A DNA stretch of 64,000 nucleotides from [Eubacterium] yurii subsp. margaretiae ATCC 43715 (GCA_000146855.1 GL405246.1:1600808-1664807), one strand, 5' to 3'; counted from the stretch's first letter, positions 27,131 to 37,221 are shown. A program made the numbers and translations. The notes: generated by a model from the sequence alone, not told the origin.

Positions 27131-27242
27131 ATACCAAAATTATTTTTGTTCAATCACCTATAAACAAAAGTTATTTTAACATCAATAGATATATTAATAC
27201 TTATGACAAATTTTTCAGTTAGTCATAGCATACTTTTGGTAT
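27131..27242 (+). repeat. MITE-like repeat, family 1, worn copy
   Basis: TATACCAAAA (27130-27139) and TTTTGGTATA (27234-27243) are a perfect 10-bp inverted pair about 114 bp apart, the same size as other family-1 copies, with ATACC in place of ATACT. Inside, AATCACCTATAAAC resembles AATCACCATGTAAA of the copy at 510-622. It lies in the 408-bp gap before cobT, where I see no gene. Confidence 0.45.
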
Positions 27243-27524
27243 AAAAACACTGTATTTTGACTAAATACCAGAAATATTTAATTCTAACAATATGAAAATT
27301 TGTTTCAAAAAAATTCAATTATATAAAACTTTTAAATTACTTTTAGAATAAGAGTTATGCTCCAATTTCATCTTAGTCAACTATATATTAATAAATAATA
27401 GTTGACTATCTTATTGTCGGCATAAAATAAATTATTTTTCTATCATTAGACATTTTAGATTAAAGTTAGATAAGTAACTATTAATATCATGAATTTTGGT
27501 TTAGGCAAAGTAATTTTTTCAATA

Positions 27525-28592
27525 TCATACTTCACCCAACTTTGCAATAATATCATCGAAATTAGCCATATTATTGTAGGAATAAATTGCAGATTCTATA
27601 ATCTGTGAATACAGTACAGCTCCATAGCCTTCTCCAAGACAAAGATTGATGTCTAATGGCGGATTGAAACCAAGGTACTCCAAAGCATAATTTCCTGCCT
27701 TTTCTCTGGTTCTGTGACTTACTATCATATAGTCTTTGGTAATAGGATTTATGAGATTTGCAAGCATAGCAGCAGAATAGGTAATTAGTCCGTCAAGTAC
27801 GACAGGAATATGATTAGCACAACAGGAAAGTATTACCCCAAGCATTGCTCCGCTCTCATATCCTCCTATCTTTGAAAGTATGTCCATATAATCATCTTTA
27901 TTTATCTTATGTCTTTCACTTGCTCTTTGTATAGCACTTATCTTATTTTCCAGATATTCATCATCTATTCCTGAGCCTCTGCCTGTTATCTCTCTAGGAT
28001 TTTTTCCTGTTATTGCAGATATTATTGCAGTTGCAGGAGTAGTATTTGCAATGCCCATCTCCCCTATAAATATCATATTATATCCGCTTTTTATGATATT
28101 GTCAGCGTATCTTATGCCAATTTCAACAGCTTTTTGAACATTTTCAACAGTCATTGATCTATCTCTTGTCATATTTTTGGTACCATAGGAAATTTTTTCA
28201 TCTATTATAGGTTTTTCTATTCCTTCACCTGAAAATTCTCCCTTAATACCTAAATCTATAGCAAATATCTTTGTATCAGTATGTTGACAAATAGAACCTA
28301 TGGCTGAATAGCTCTGTGTTAGGTTGGGAAAATGCCATTTAGTAAGTGATTGCTTGTCCTTAGATACTTTTTCTTCATATACCTCGTTATCTGAGCCGAA
28401 TATCAAAATTGCCTTTTTGGGCATAGTTAAGTTTTCATTTCTATATATACCACTGAGTTGGACTGTCAGCTTTTCCAAGATACCGAGGGAATTTGGCGGT
28501 TTTAAAAGCGAGTTTTGTCTTTTTTCTGCCTTTTCCATCGCAATATCATCTAATGGAAGTATTTTATCAATTGTTGAGTTTATTATGCTCAT
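27525..28592 (-). CDS. cobT: nicotinate-nucleotide:dimethylbenzimidazole phosphoribosyltransferase
   Basis: It makes alpha-ribazole phosphate, the lower-ligand nucleotide of cobalamin. The family pattern is intact: LLKPPNSLGILEKL, EMGIANTTPATAI, TGRGSGIDD, and the C-terminal LCLGEGYGAVL with the catalytic glutamate. I favour ATG 28592 (355 residues, starting MSIINSTIDKILPLDD) because family members begin there; an ATG at 28637 would add 15 residues. No other cobalamin gene and no cobalamin riboswitch is nearby, which fits a salvage role. A repeat element lies directly upstream of the longer start. Confidence 0.92.
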   Translation of the reverse strand: MSIINSTIDKILPLDDIAMEKAEKRQNSLLKPPNSLGILEKLTVQLSGIYRNENLTMPKKAILIFGSDNEVYEEKVSKDKQSLTKWHFPNLTQSYSAIGSICQHTDTKIFAIDLGIKGEFSGEGIEKPIIDEKISYGTKNMTRDRSMTVENVQKAVEIGIRYADNIIKSGYNMIFIGEMGIANTTPATAIISAITGKNPREITGRGSGIDDEYLENKISAIQRASERHKINKDDYMDILSKIGGYESGAMLGVILSCCANHIPVVLDGLITYSAAMLANLINPITKDYMIVSHRTREKAGNYALEYLGFNPPLDINLCLGEGYGAVLYSQIIESAIYSYNNMANFDDIIAKLGEV

Positions 28593-28652
28593 ATCTTTTC
28601 TTTCTTGTAAATTCAATTTTTTCAAACTATTCGCCATTCAAAAAGTCATCTA

Positions 28653-28775
28653 ATGCTATTATCCATTTAATTTATGGATAATTTTCATCAATAGTTTTAA
28701 AAAAGTATATGATTTATGACTTTGAAATAAATACACTGAAAAGACTTTATCCATTATCTCATTAGATTTTAGTAT
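28653..28775 (+). repeat. MITE-like repeat, family 2, copy upstream of cobT
   Basis: About 123 bp sharing TTTTCATCAATAGTTTTAAAA, ACTTTGAAATAAAT and ATTAGATTTTAGTAT with the copies at 37222-37354 and 39568-39693. It lies immediately upstream of cobT, 16 bp from its longer possible start, so any cobT promoter is probably inside the element. Confidence 0.55.
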
Positions 28776-28860
28776 AAGTTTAATTTTGCCCACATTTTTT
28801 AAACAGCAAAAAATAATTTTGAATAGTATCGATGGCTATTAAATATTATCTTTTATCCAC

Positions 28861-28890
28861 AAATAAATGCCCTGTAAAGGGCATTTATTT
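28861..28890 (-). terminator. hairpin terminator after phosphoglucomutase
   Basis: AAATAAATGCCC pairs perfectly with GGGCATTTATTT around a six-base loop, 25 bp beyond the stop codon of the minus-strand phosphoglucomutase. The T run is part of the stem, so it would work on either strand. Confidence 0.75.
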
Positions 28891-28914
28891 ACTCTTAACT
28901 TTCTTTTATTTACC

Positions 28915-30645
28915 TTATTTTACAGTATCAAGCACTGCTAATACCGTCTTTCCTATTTCTTGCAATAAATCTTTTGACTTTTTCATATCTTCAGCCTTAG
29001 TATAGATGTAGAGCTTTATCTTAGGCTCAGTACCTGATGGTCTTAGAGTATACCAGCATCCGTCACTATACAAGAATCTAATCGCATTTGTCTTTTCCAT
29101 ATCTATCTTTTCTTTCTTTCCAGTCTTTACATCTGTTTTTTCCTGTATTTCGTAGTCAGTTATCTCTACTATATCAGCAGAGCCTATTTTTGTAGGATAG
29201 ATTATTCTTATCTCTTCCATCATCCTTGCAATTCTTTGTTGACCTTCAATTCCTTCAAGTGAGATTGATACGGTATTTTCACTATAGTATCCGTATTGCT
29301 CGAAAAGTTCATTGAGTACGTCTACCAAAGTCTTGCCTTGTTTTTTATAATAACCTGCCATCTCTGCAAGTAGCATCGCTGAGGAAACGGCATCCTTATC
29401 TCTTACAAATACTCCGGCATTGTATCCTATACTCTCTTCATAACCGAAAATATAAGTATTTTCCTTTGTTACATCCCATTCGTTCGGAAGAGCTGATATA
29501 TTCTTAAATCCTGTGAGTACACTCTTCATTTCCACCCCAAATTTTTGTGCTATCGCAGTACCCATATCTCCTGTAACTATTGATTTTACAATAGCAGGGT
29601 TTTTAGGCATCTTATTCTTGTCATTTAGAGCATTGATGATGTAATTTATCAATAAAACACCTGTTTGATTTCCGTTAAGTGCTATTATTTCACCATTGTG
29701 TACCACTTCTACTGCAAGTCTGTCAGAATCCGGATCTGTCGCTATCAATATCTCAGCTCCGACTTCTTTTGCAAGTTTTTCACTGTATTCAAAGGCTTTT
29801 GTATCCTCAGGATTAGGATATTTAATAGTTGGGAAAGTACCGTCAGGATTTTCCTGTTCTTTAACTACAAATACATTCTTATATCCTTTTTTGTCAAGTA
29901 TAGTCCTAACCGCAACATTTCCGGCTCCGTTTAACGGTGTGTAGACTATCTTTACGCTCTTATCTATCTCGTCATCATCCCTTTGTGATAGAGACATAAC
30001 TTTTTCATAATAAGCCTTGTCTACTTCTTCATTTATATAGATTAGCAGTCCTTTATTTATCGCCTCTTCTTCGCTGATAACCTCAGGTAAGTCAAAGACA
30101 TCCATCTTATTTATCTCATATAGAACCTTGTCAGCGATGTCATCTTTTATCTGAGAACCTTCGCACCAATATACCTTATATCCGTTGTATTCTTTAGGAT
30201 TATGGCTTGCAGTGATGTTTATTCCTGAGGCACATCCATAGTATCTTACTGCAAACGAAAGCTCCGGTGTAGGTCTTAATGAATCGAAAAGATATGCCTT
30301 TATGCCATGTGATGCCATAATCAGTGCAGAAAGTTTTGCAAATTCGTCTGAGCATATTCTGCAATCATAGGCAATTGCTATACCTTTTTTCACATACTCA
30401 TCTCCATGGGCTTCAATTACCTTTGCCAAGGCATGAGTAGCTCTTGCTATAACGTAAGAGTTCATCCTGTTTGTTCCTGCTCCTAATTTTCCTCTTAAGC
30501 CCGCAGTACCAAATGACAGGTCTTGATAAAATCTGTCTTGTATCTCTTTTTCATCATTTTTTATGTCTTCAAGCTCTTTTTTGCTCTTTTCATCAAGTTT
30601 TGGCGAACTTATCCACTTTTCATAAATTTTGATATAATCCTGCAT
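28915..30645 (-). CDS. phosphoglucomutase/phosphomannomutase
   Basis: An alpha-D-phosphohexomutase of 576 residues that interconverts hexose 1- and 6-phosphates, feeding envelope sugar nucleotides and glycogen. FGTAGLRGKLGAGTNRMN is near residues 45-62. The phosphoserine loop TASHNP is at 145-150 with S147 as the phosphate carrier. The magnesium loop ATDPDSDR, the sugar loop GYEESIGY and the C-terminal phosphate loop RPSGTEPK are all intact. Length fits the PgcA/PGM2-like subgroup. It stands alone between terminator and the NUDIX gene, 137 bp away. Confidence 0.93.
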   Translation of the reverse strand: MQDYIKIYEKWISSPKLDEKSKKELEDIKNDEKEIQDRFYQDLSFGTAGLRGKLGAGTNRMNSYVIARATHALAKVIEAHGDEYVKKGIAIAYDCRICSDEFAKLSALIMASHGIKAYLFDSLRPTPELSFAVRYYGCASGINITASHNPKEYNGYKVYWCEGSQIKDDIADKVLYEINKMDVFDLPEVISEEEAINKGLLIYINEEVDKAYYEKVMSLSQRDDDEIDKSVKIVYTPLNGAGNVAVRTILDKKGYKNVFVVKEQENPDGTFPTIKYPNPEDTKAFEYSEKLAKEVGAEILIATDPDSDRLAVEVVHNGEIIALNGNQTGVLLINYIINALNDKNKMPKNPAIVKSIVTGDMGTAIAQKFGVEMKSVLTGFKNISALPNEWDVTKENTYIFGYEESIGYNAGVFVRDKDAVSSAMLLAEMAGYYKKQGKTLVDVLNELFEQYGYYSENTVSISLEGIEGQQRIARMMEEIRIIYPTKIGSADIVEITDYEIQEKTDVKTGKKEKIDMEKTNAIRFLYSDGCWYTLRPSGTEPKIKLYIYTKAEDMKKSKDLLQEIGKTVLAVLDTVK

Positions 30646-30782
30646 AATGCCCTCCGAATTAAAATTTTAATGTATGTTAATTTAAAACTGCTACAATTTT
30701 AAAATTATAACTTACTTTCTATGCCGGTGCTGTATTTGTTAAATAAACAAATCTAATATTCTAAAGCTAAATATAAATAAAT

Positions 30783-31394
30783 CTAATTCTTATTTTTTTC
30801 AATCGTCCACATGTCAGTAGAAAGGATGAACATCTGCATTACCAAGAGAGTTTTGATATCAAGCTTGCTCTTGCTTGATAAAATTTGCTTCACTTCTTCC
30901 ACATCATATAGACCTATCTCTATATCTTCATCTTCTTCAAGGTGTAGGTTTGATATATCGCCCTTGCATGTGCAAAACACTATGTCTACACATTCGTCAG
31001 TAAAACCCGGAGATACATATAGATTCTCATATACTTTGGTAATTTCTACAAGCTCAAGACCTGTCTCTTCAAGCAATTCTCTCCTTGCACTTGTAATCGC
31101 ATCCTCACCCTTATCTATAAGACCTGCGGGTATTTCGTAGATGTAGTCGTTTAATGGCACTCTAAATTGCTTTACCAAGGCAAGTTTTTTCTCGTCTATA
31201 TGATAGGCTCCTATAAGTACAGCGTCTTTTGAATTTACCTTTTCATACAGTCTTTTCTCATAGTCAGCTTTATCAGCCCTTGAAACTGCACTCCAAGACT
31301 TGTCTTTTCCTTTTTTATTCTTATAACTTAAATCATAATATGACAGAAACTTCGTTCCTGCAATTTTTTTCACATTATAAACTTCAGATTTCAT
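30783..31394 (-). CDS. NUDIX hydrolase, ADP-ribose pyrophosphatase type
   Basis: A 203-residue NUDIX protein with a complete box at 91-113 (G91, E97, R105-E106, E109-E110, G112). The surroundings (KQFRVPLNDYIYEIPAG before, YVSPGFTDECVDI after) match ADP-ribose pyrophosphatases that cleave ADP-ribose to AMP and ribose 5-phosphate. It starts 7 nt after the lytic transglycosylase gene. Substrate is inferred from family resemblance. Whether it serves the ADP-ribosylglycohydrolase at 18.4 kb cannot be seen. Confidence 0.9.
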   Translation of the reverse strand: MKSEVYNVKKIAGTKFLSYYDLSYKNKKGKDKSWSAVSRADKADYEKRLYEKVNSKDAVLIGAYHIDEKKLALVKQFRVPLNDYIYEIPAGLIDKGEDAITSARRELLEETGLELVEITKVYENLYVSPGFTDECVDIVFCTCKGDISNLHLEEDEDIEIGLYDVEEVKQILSSKSKLDIKTLLVMQMFILSTDMWTIEKNKN

Positions 31395-31401
31395 ATATCA
31401 C

Positions 31402-31947
31402 CTACTTTGCATTTTCATAGTATTTCTTGGATTTTAACACCTTATCTATATAAACTCTGGTTTCTATATAAGGGATATTCCACTCCAAATATCCTTTTTT
31501 TGCATCTAAGAAGCCCTTTTGCTTCCAAGCTATGATATTTTCAGGCCCTGCATTATATGCTATAATCACATATCTTTCATCCTTGAATCTATTGAAGAGA
31601 TAAGACAGATACCAAACACCCACCTTTATATTTTCCTCTTTATTGTAGATGTCGTCAGTTTTTATCTCTATGACTTTCCTCGCATGTTCAAAGGTCTCGT
31701 CTGAAATTTGCATCAGCCCCTTGCTGTTTGTCCTTGATTTGGCAAAAGGATAAAACTTCGACTCCGTGTTAATAATTGCATAGACGAGATTTTTATCCAT
31801 CTTGTACAAACTGCAATACTTATCTACGTATTTTTCATATCTGATTGGATGATTGAAACTACTGAATATTTCGCCTCCATATAACTTAAAAAACAAAAAA
31901 GCTACCACTGCCAATATAATTGGTATTATAAATTTTATCGGTTTCAT
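31402..31947 (-). CDS. membrane-anchored lytic transglycosylase (Slt type)
   Basis: A 181-residue murein lyase. Residues 6-24 form an N-terminal signal anchor, so the domain acts outside the membrane. The catalytic glutamate is E62 in INTESKFYPFA, followed by SKGLMQI, the second motif NIKVGVWYLSYL and YNAGPENI, all standard for goose-lysozyme/Slt70 catalytic domains. It follows coaE by 6 nt. In many Firmicutes the same coaE-lytic transglycosylase order occurs. Confidence 0.92.
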   Translation of the reverse strand: MKPIKFIIPIILAVVAFLFFKLYGGEIFSSFNHPIRYEKYVDKYCSLYKMDKNLVYAIINTESKFYPFAKSRTNSKGLMQISDETFEHARKVIEIKTDDIYNKEENIKVGVWYLSYLFNRFKDERYVIIAYNAGPENIIAWKQKGFLDAKKGYLEWNIPYIETRVYIDKVLKSKKYYENAK

Positions 31948-31953
31948 ATCTCT

Positions 31954-32541
31954 CTAATTTGTTAAAATTCTCATAATTAAATCTGCTTTGAAATAGAATT
32001 TTTCTATATCGCAGTTATTATCTATAATGTAATTGCTGTGTTCAATCTTAAATTTCTTTCCGATTTGGCTATCTATAACTTTTTTAGCCGAATCATAGTC
32101 CTTGTTATCACGCAACTGAATGCGTGATATCTGTACTTCTTCGTCACAAACGACAAGGATAACCTCATCACACTTTTCATTAAGTTTGGTCTCAAATAGT
32201 AGAGGAGCATCCAAAAATACTGTTTTTTCGACTTTGTAAGAGTCTAATTGTCTGTCTATCTCTTGAAATATCAGCGGATGTAATGTGTCATTTAATTTTT
32301 TCAAGGCATTTTTATCATTAAATACTTTGTCTGAAAGTCTCGCTCTGTCAATTTCTCCATTTGATGATAAAATGTCTTTGCCGAATTTCTCGACCACTTT
32401 TTCATAGCCTATTTTATCTTTTTTTGTTATATCTCTTGATATGGTATCCGCATCAACAATCTTATATCCAAAAGTTTTGAGATATGATGACAAAGTGCTC
32501 TTTCCGGAAGCAATAAGCCCTGTAATTCCTACTATTTTCAT
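31954..32541 (-). CDS. coaE: dephospho-CoA kinase
   Basis: The last step in CoA synthesis. The start is ATG 32541, five bases behind AAGGA, and gives MKIVGITGLIASGKSTLS with the P-loop at 8-15; a longer frame to 32616 adds 25 unrelated residues. DADTISRDI, LHPLIFQEI and FLDAPLLFET are family motifs. The product has 195 residues. It opens the coaE-lytic transglycosylase-NUDIX operon; polA, a common upstream partner, is absent. Confidence 0.93.
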   Translation of the reverse strand: MKIVGITGLIASGKSTLSSYLKTFGYKIVDADTISRDITKKDKIGYEKVVEKFGKDILSSNGEIDRARLSDKVFNDKNALKKLNDTLHPLIFQEIDRQLDSYKVEKTVFLDAPLLFETKLNEKCDEVILVVCDEEVQISRIQLRDNKDYDSAKKVIDSQIGKKFKIEHSNYIIDNNCDIEKFYFKADLIMRILTN

Positions 32542-32824
32542 ATTATCCTTACTATATTTATCTATATTATTTATTTCAATTTGTCTTATTGTTTTTGGTA
32601 TAAATTTTATAAACACTAAGATTATAACACATAAATAGACTTTTTTCCACTAAAAATATCCTAAGCCTTGTAATAATCTAAAATTTCTATATTCTTCTTT
32701 CAATACTTTGAACTTATACCAATATCTATTTAAATACTTGAAGAATTTCACCCATATAGATTATAAAAAATGACGTAATTTGGATTAGTTATACATTTTT
32801 AAAAGAATATAAGTTTAGATGCTA

Positions 32825-32938
32825 ATACTAATCTCCATTTAAAAAATCATGCAAAATATTTTGTATGGTGATTACTTTTAAATTGTATGACATTCATAAC
32901 CCAAATATTTATATGGTGATTTAAAAGGTTTTTAATAT
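32825..32938 (-). repeat. MITE-like repeat, family 1, copy 4
   Basis: 114 bp opening ATACTAATCTCCATTTAAA and closing TTTTTAATAT. Its reverse complement aligns end to end with 510-622 (shared blocks AAATCACCAT, AATGTCATAC, TTTAAAAGTAATCA, GAGATTAGTA). It lies in the 578-bp gap between mutS and coaE, which holds no gene. Confidence 0.65.
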
Positions 32939-32944
32939 AAATTG

Positions 32945-32997
32945 AAAAAAGCTCTTTACAAAACTTGATATAGATTAGTATATCTTTTGTAAAGAGC
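32945..32997 (-). terminator. terminator of miaB-mutS
   Basis: GCTCTTTACAAAA pairs perfectly over 13 bases with TTTTGTAAAGAGC, and an inner GATATA/TATATC stem extends it. Six T follow on the minus strand. It lies about 120 bp beyond the mutS stop. Confidence 0.85.
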
Positions 32998-33119
32998 ATG
33001 TCTTATAGTTGTTTTATATTTCAATAAGCCTATTTCAATATTAAATTTAAAGCATTATTCATTTGATAATAAGAATTTTTTTATCTTGCCCTTATAGTTA
33101 GATTACTTCACAGACTTAT

Positions 33120-35681
33120 TTATCTTAGTGATTCTTTTATCTCATATAAAAGCTCCAAGGCTTCACGGGCCGAATATTCATCGAGATTTATATCCTTGAT
33201 TTTTTGTACTATCCTAAGATTATTTTCCTTAGAAAAATCTTCAAGACTCACCTGTTCTTGTGGCGAGTTCTTCTTGTAATTTGAGACTGATTTTTTCTCC
33301 TTGGTCTCAAGTCTGGACAAAATCACATTTGCCCTTTCGAGCACTTCATAAGGAATATCTGCAAGCATTGCTACATGTATACCGTAGCTCTTGTCAGCCC
33401 TTCCTTCTACTATTTTTTTTAGAAATTTTATCTCTGTAGTGTCATCTACCAACATACAGTAGTTTTTGATATTGTCAAATCTGCTTTCCAGTGAAGTAAG
33501 CTCATGATAATGTGTTGAAACCAAGGTCTTGGCTTTGATATTTGAGGCGATGTACTCCACTATCGCAAAGGCAAGACTCATACCGTCGTAGGTACTCGTA
33601 CCCCTGCCTATCTCATCCAATATTACAAGTGACTTTTCTGTAGCATTTTTCAATATATTGGATACTTCACTCATCTCCACCATAAAGGTAGACTGTCCCA
33701 TAGACAGGTCATCGCTCGCACCTATCCTCGTGTAAATTCCGTCTATAATGGGAACACTTGCAAAAGATGCCGGTACATAAGAGCCTATATGAGCCATAAG
33801 GACTATCAAGGCTACTTGACGCATATAAGTTGACTTACCTGCCATATTCGGCCCTGTTATTATATGTGTCATTTCATCATCTACAATAGTATCATTAGGG
33901 ACAAATCCGTCATCAGTCAGGATTTTTTCAATCACCGGATGTCTGCCGTTTTTAATAATAAGCTTATTATCTACTGCAATCATTGGCTTTACATAGTCGT
34001 TTTCTATTGCCGTTTTAGATAGTGAGGTGTATACATCAACATCTGCAACGATACTTGCAAGTCTCATAATCCTGTCTATATATTTTTTTATCTCATCTTT
34101 AACTTGAGAGTAGAGGCTATTTTCGAGAGAGACCTCACTTTGCCTTGCAGATAACATCTCCTGCTCTATTTCTTTTAGACTTTGATTGATGAATCTTTCG
34201 CTTGATACCAAGGTCTGTCTTCTCTCATAGTCTTCAGGTATCTTAGCATTTTGGAGTGCTCCTTTGGAAATTTCTATATAATAGCCAAAAACCTTATTGT
34301 AATTGATTTTCAGATTTTTTATTCCTGTCTTTTCTCTTTCTTCAGCCTCCATTTTTATCAAAATATCGGATGAATTATCCATCAACTTCCTATAATAAGC
34401 AAGCTTTTCATCATAAGAGGACTTAATCTTATGCTTGTATTTTAGGTCTTCTCCCATCTCTTGAATTGATTTTTCAATCAAGGCAATGATAACTTCGTAG
34501 TTTACAGAAGATATATTCTCATATATCAGGGCGAAATATTCATTATCCTTTTCTTTGAAAATGTCTTCCAATTTTTTGATACAAATAAGCGATGACTTTA
34601 AATTCAACAAGTCTTTTTGGGAAACACTGTCATACACTATCCTATTGGATATTCTCTCCAAATCGTATATCTCCTTAAGTATGGAAGATATATTCATAGT
34701 AAAAGAGTAGTCATCTACAAAGCAAGATAAGACCTCAAGTCTTTGTTTAATATCACTTTCATTATTTAGAGGCTTTAGAAGATTTTGTTTGAGTTTTCTG
34801 CTACCCATAGAAGTATTTGTCTTGTTCAATACGTCAAATAGAGTATTATTGCTGTTTCTCCTTATGCTTTCCACTATCTCAAGATTTTTCAATGTATAGT
34901 AGTCGAGATACATATAAGCCTGCTTTGACCTTTGATAGAAGAAGTTTTTGTCGAAGAACTGTTGAGTGTCGTAAACATACTTATATATCCTACTTAAAGA
35001 CTCAGATACATCTTCAATTGCATATTTTTCTTTAAATTCTTCAAAGTCTTCACTGTCTTGAGATATTACGTTTTGCACTATATTATTTTCATCTATAAGA
35101 TTGCTTATGAGTTTGCTGTTTTTAAAGTCCTCAGAGCTTAGCTTTTTGTAGAAACTTTCGTCTGCAATTATCTCAGACGGATTGACTGCAAAAAATATGT
35201 TTGCAATCTCATTGTAATTACAAGTAAGATTATTAACTTCACCTGTAGTAATGTCAACGTAAGATATTTCAAGATTTTTGCCATTGCTTATAAGCGACAT
35301 GATATAGTTGTTTGAAGAGCCTTGTATCATCTCATCTTCAAGCACTGTACCAGGAGTGATTATCTTAGTAATCGCCCTGTCCACTATTCCCTTTACTTCT
35401 TTGGGATCTTGAATTTGTTCGCATATTGCTACTTTTTTGCCATAGTTTATCAATCTTTGGATGTATGATTTGGCACTATGATAAGGCACTCCGCACATAG
35501 GTGCCTTTTCGTTGTTTCCGCAAGCTCTTCCTGTAAGAGTGATATCAAGTAATTTTGAAGTTTCAATCGCATCTTCAAAAAACATCTCGTAAAAATCGCC
35601 GAGCCTGAAAAATAGTATGCAGTCCTGATATTTATTTTTAATATCAAGGTATTGTTTCATCATCGGTGTAAGATTTTTCAA
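33120..35681 (-). CDS. mutS: DNA mismatch repair protein MutS
   Basis: The mismatch-recognition ATPase. I chose TTG 35681 as start because AAGGAGATGATATA stands eight bases before it and the product then begins KNLTPMMKQYLDIK as in the family; an ATG at 35726 would overlap miaB and add 15 unrelated residues. The mismatch-binding loop FFRLGDFYEMFFEDA, Walker A TGPNMAGKSTYMRQ, ILDEIGRGTSTYDG and STHYHEL are intact. The protein has 853 residues. mutL does not follow; the gene ends before a terminator. Confidence 0.95.
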   Translation of the reverse strand: MKNLTPMMKQYLDIKNKYQDCILFFRLGDFYEMFFEDAIETSKLLDITLTGRACGNNEKAPMCGVPYHSAKSYIQRLINYGKKVAICEQIQDPKEVKGIVDRAITKIITPGTVLEDEMIQGSSNNYIMSLISNGKNLEISYVDITTGEVNNLTCNYNEIANIFFAVNPSEIIADESFYKKLSSEDFKNSKLISNLIDENNIVQNVISQDSEDFEEFKEKYAIEDVSESLSRIYKYVYDTQQFFDKNFFYQRSKQAYMYLDYYTLKNLEIVESIRRNSNNTLFDVLNKTNTSMGSRKLKQNLLKPLNNESDIKQRLEVLSCFVDDYSFTMNISSILKEIYDLERISNRIVYDSVSQKDLLNLKSSLICIKKLEDIFKEKDNEYFALIYENISSVNYEVIIALIEKSIQEMGEDLKYKHKIKSSYDEKLAYYRKLMDNSSDILIKMEAEEREKTGIKNLKINYNKVFGYYIEISKGALQNAKIPEDYERRQTLVSSERFINQSLKEIEQEMLSARQSEVSLENSLYSQVKDEIKKYIDRIMRLASIVADVDVYTSLSKTAIENDYVKPMIAVDNKLIIKNGRHPVIEKILTDDGFVPNDTIVDDEMTHIITGPNMAGKSTYMRQVALIVLMAHIGSYVPASFASVPIIDGIYTRIGASDDLSMGQSTFMVEMSEVSNILKNATEKSLVILDEIGRGTSTYDGMSLAFAIVEYIASNIKAKTLVSTHYHELTSLESRFDNIKNYCMLVDDTTEIKFLKKIVEGRADKSYGIHVAMLADIPYEVLERANVILSRLETKEKKSVSNYKKNSPQEQVSLEDFSKENNLRIVQKIKDINLDEYSAREALELLYEIKESLR

Positions 35682-35709
35682 TATATCATCTCCTTGTTTC
35701 AGACTTTTA

Positions 35710-37137
35710 TTACACCTGTACTCCATTGAGAGAGAAGGATTTTACATCCGTTATCTTTACCTTTACCAACTGTCCTATCTTAGTTTCATCCCCTATAAAG
35801 TTTATCAGTTTGCTCTTTGTATTTCTACCTGAAAGGACAGATTCATTCTTCTTACTGAAGCCTTCTACCAATACTTCCTCTATATTACCAAGATACTGTT
35901 TGTTTTTCTTAGCAGCTATTTCGTTTGCGGTTTCAAGCAATCTGTTGAACCTGTCTTTTTTTATCTCTTCATCAATATGGTCTTCCATCTTTTCTGCTGC
36001 TGTACCCTTTCTTGTAGAATACATAAACATAAAGGCCGAGTCATACTCTACTTCTTTTACTATCTTGAGCGTCTGCTGAAAATCTTCCTCTGTCTCTCCA
36101 GGAAATCCTACGATTATATCAGTAGTAAGGGCTATGTCAGGCACTACTTTTTTTATCTTTTCTATCTTTTTCATATAGTCATAGGCAGTGTATTTTCTGT
36201 TCATTCTCTTGAGTACACTGTCGCTTCCTGCCTGTACCGGAAGGTGTAGATAGTCACAAAGCTTATCCAGTCTTCCAAAAGACTCTATAAGTTCATCAGA
36301 TATGTCTTTTGGATGTGAAGTCATAAATCTTATTCTCCTGATATTGTCCACCTTATTGATATCTTCAAGCAACATCGGAAAACTGTATTTATCAGTGAAG
36401 TTATTGCCGTATGAGTTGACATTTTGTCCCAAAAGAGTAATTTCTTTGACATTGTTTTGAGCTAAGAGTTTTACTTCGTCAAGTATATCCTTAGGCAGTC
36501 TGCTTCTTTCTCTACCTCTTGTAAATGGCACTATACAGTAGGTGCAAAAGTTATTGCAACCATACATTATATTGACAAAGGCTTTGAAATCATATCTTCT
36601 AACTGAAGGCAGTCCTTCTACTATGTTTCCGTCTATATCCCAGACATCAACAACTGTTTCCTTGTCAATCAGCGAAATATATGTGTATAGCAACTCCGGA
36701 AATTTATATATATTATGTGTTCCGAAGATTATATTCACATGCTTGTATTTACTTGTAAGCTCCTTGACTATATGTGGCTCCTGCATCATACATCCGCAAG
36801 TAGCTATTATCATGTTCGGCTTGTTTTTCTTGATATTTTTCAATGCCCCTATATTGCCGAAAAATCTCGTCTCAGCATTTTCTCTGATGGCACAAGTATT
36901 ATACAGCACAACATCTGCATCATAGATTTTATTTGTCTCTTCATAACCCATATTAGTGAGCATACCCTTGATATTTTCGCTGTCATGCTCATTCATCTGA
37001 CAACCGAAAGTAACTATTATAAATTTCTTGCTTTGATTAGTTCTGACAAATTCGTCATCATTTATATTTTTAACCAAATCAACGTAATACTCCTGATTTG
37101 AAAAATTTTCCTTGCCTAATATTCCCTGTCTTTCCAA
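35710..37137 (-). CDS. miaB: tRNA-2-methylthio-N6-dimethylallyladenosine synthase
   Basis: A radical-SAM methylthiotransferase that adds the 2-methylthio group to i6A37 of tRNAs reading U-starting codons. The N-terminal cluster cysteines are C46 (FGCQMNEHDSE), C82 (NTCAIRENAE) and C116 (CGCMMQ). The radical-SAM cysteines are C194, C198 and C201 (GCNNFCTYC). A TRAM domain ends the 475-residue protein. It is followed by mutS with a 28-bp gap, as in many clostridia. Confidence 0.95.
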   Translation of the reverse strand: MERQGILGKENFSNQEYYVDLVKNINDDEFVRTNQSKKFIIVTFGCQMNEHDSENIKGMLTNMGYEETNKIYDADVVLYNTCAIRENAETRFFGNIGALKNIKKNKPNMIIATCGCMMQEPHIVKELTSKYKHVNIIFGTHNIYKFPELLYTYISLIDKETVVDVWDIDGNIVEGLPSVRRYDFKAFVNIMYGCNNFCTYCIVPFTRGRERSRLPKDILDEVKLLAQNNVKEITLLGQNVNSYGNNFTDKYSFPMLLEDINKVDNIRRIRFMTSHPKDISDELIESFGRLDKLCDYLHLPVQAGSDSVLKRMNRKYTAYDYMKKIEKIKKVVPDIALTTDIIVGFPGETEEDFQQTLKIVKEVEYDSAFMFMYSTRKGTAAEKMEDHIDEEIKKDRFNRLLETANEIAAKKNKQYLGNIEEVLVEGFSKKNESVLSGRNTKSKLINFIGDETKIGQLVKVKITDVKSFSLNGVQV

Positions 37138-37221
37138 AATAACCTCTCTACTTTACTTTTATTTAATCTATAAAACCTCTATATACATTTACAATATATA
37201 AAATCTTTGTATATTTATATA

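Noticed and set aside
28593..28914. A cobalamin riboswitch before cobT
   Set aside because: The upstream sequence is a MITE-like repeat and a hairpin terminator; no B12-box-like or kissing-loop sequence is seen.
33120..35726. MutS starting at ATG 35726
   Set aside because: That start overlaps miaB and adds 15 residues foreign to MutS; the TTG at 35681 has AAGGAG eight bases upstream and gives the conserved N terminus.
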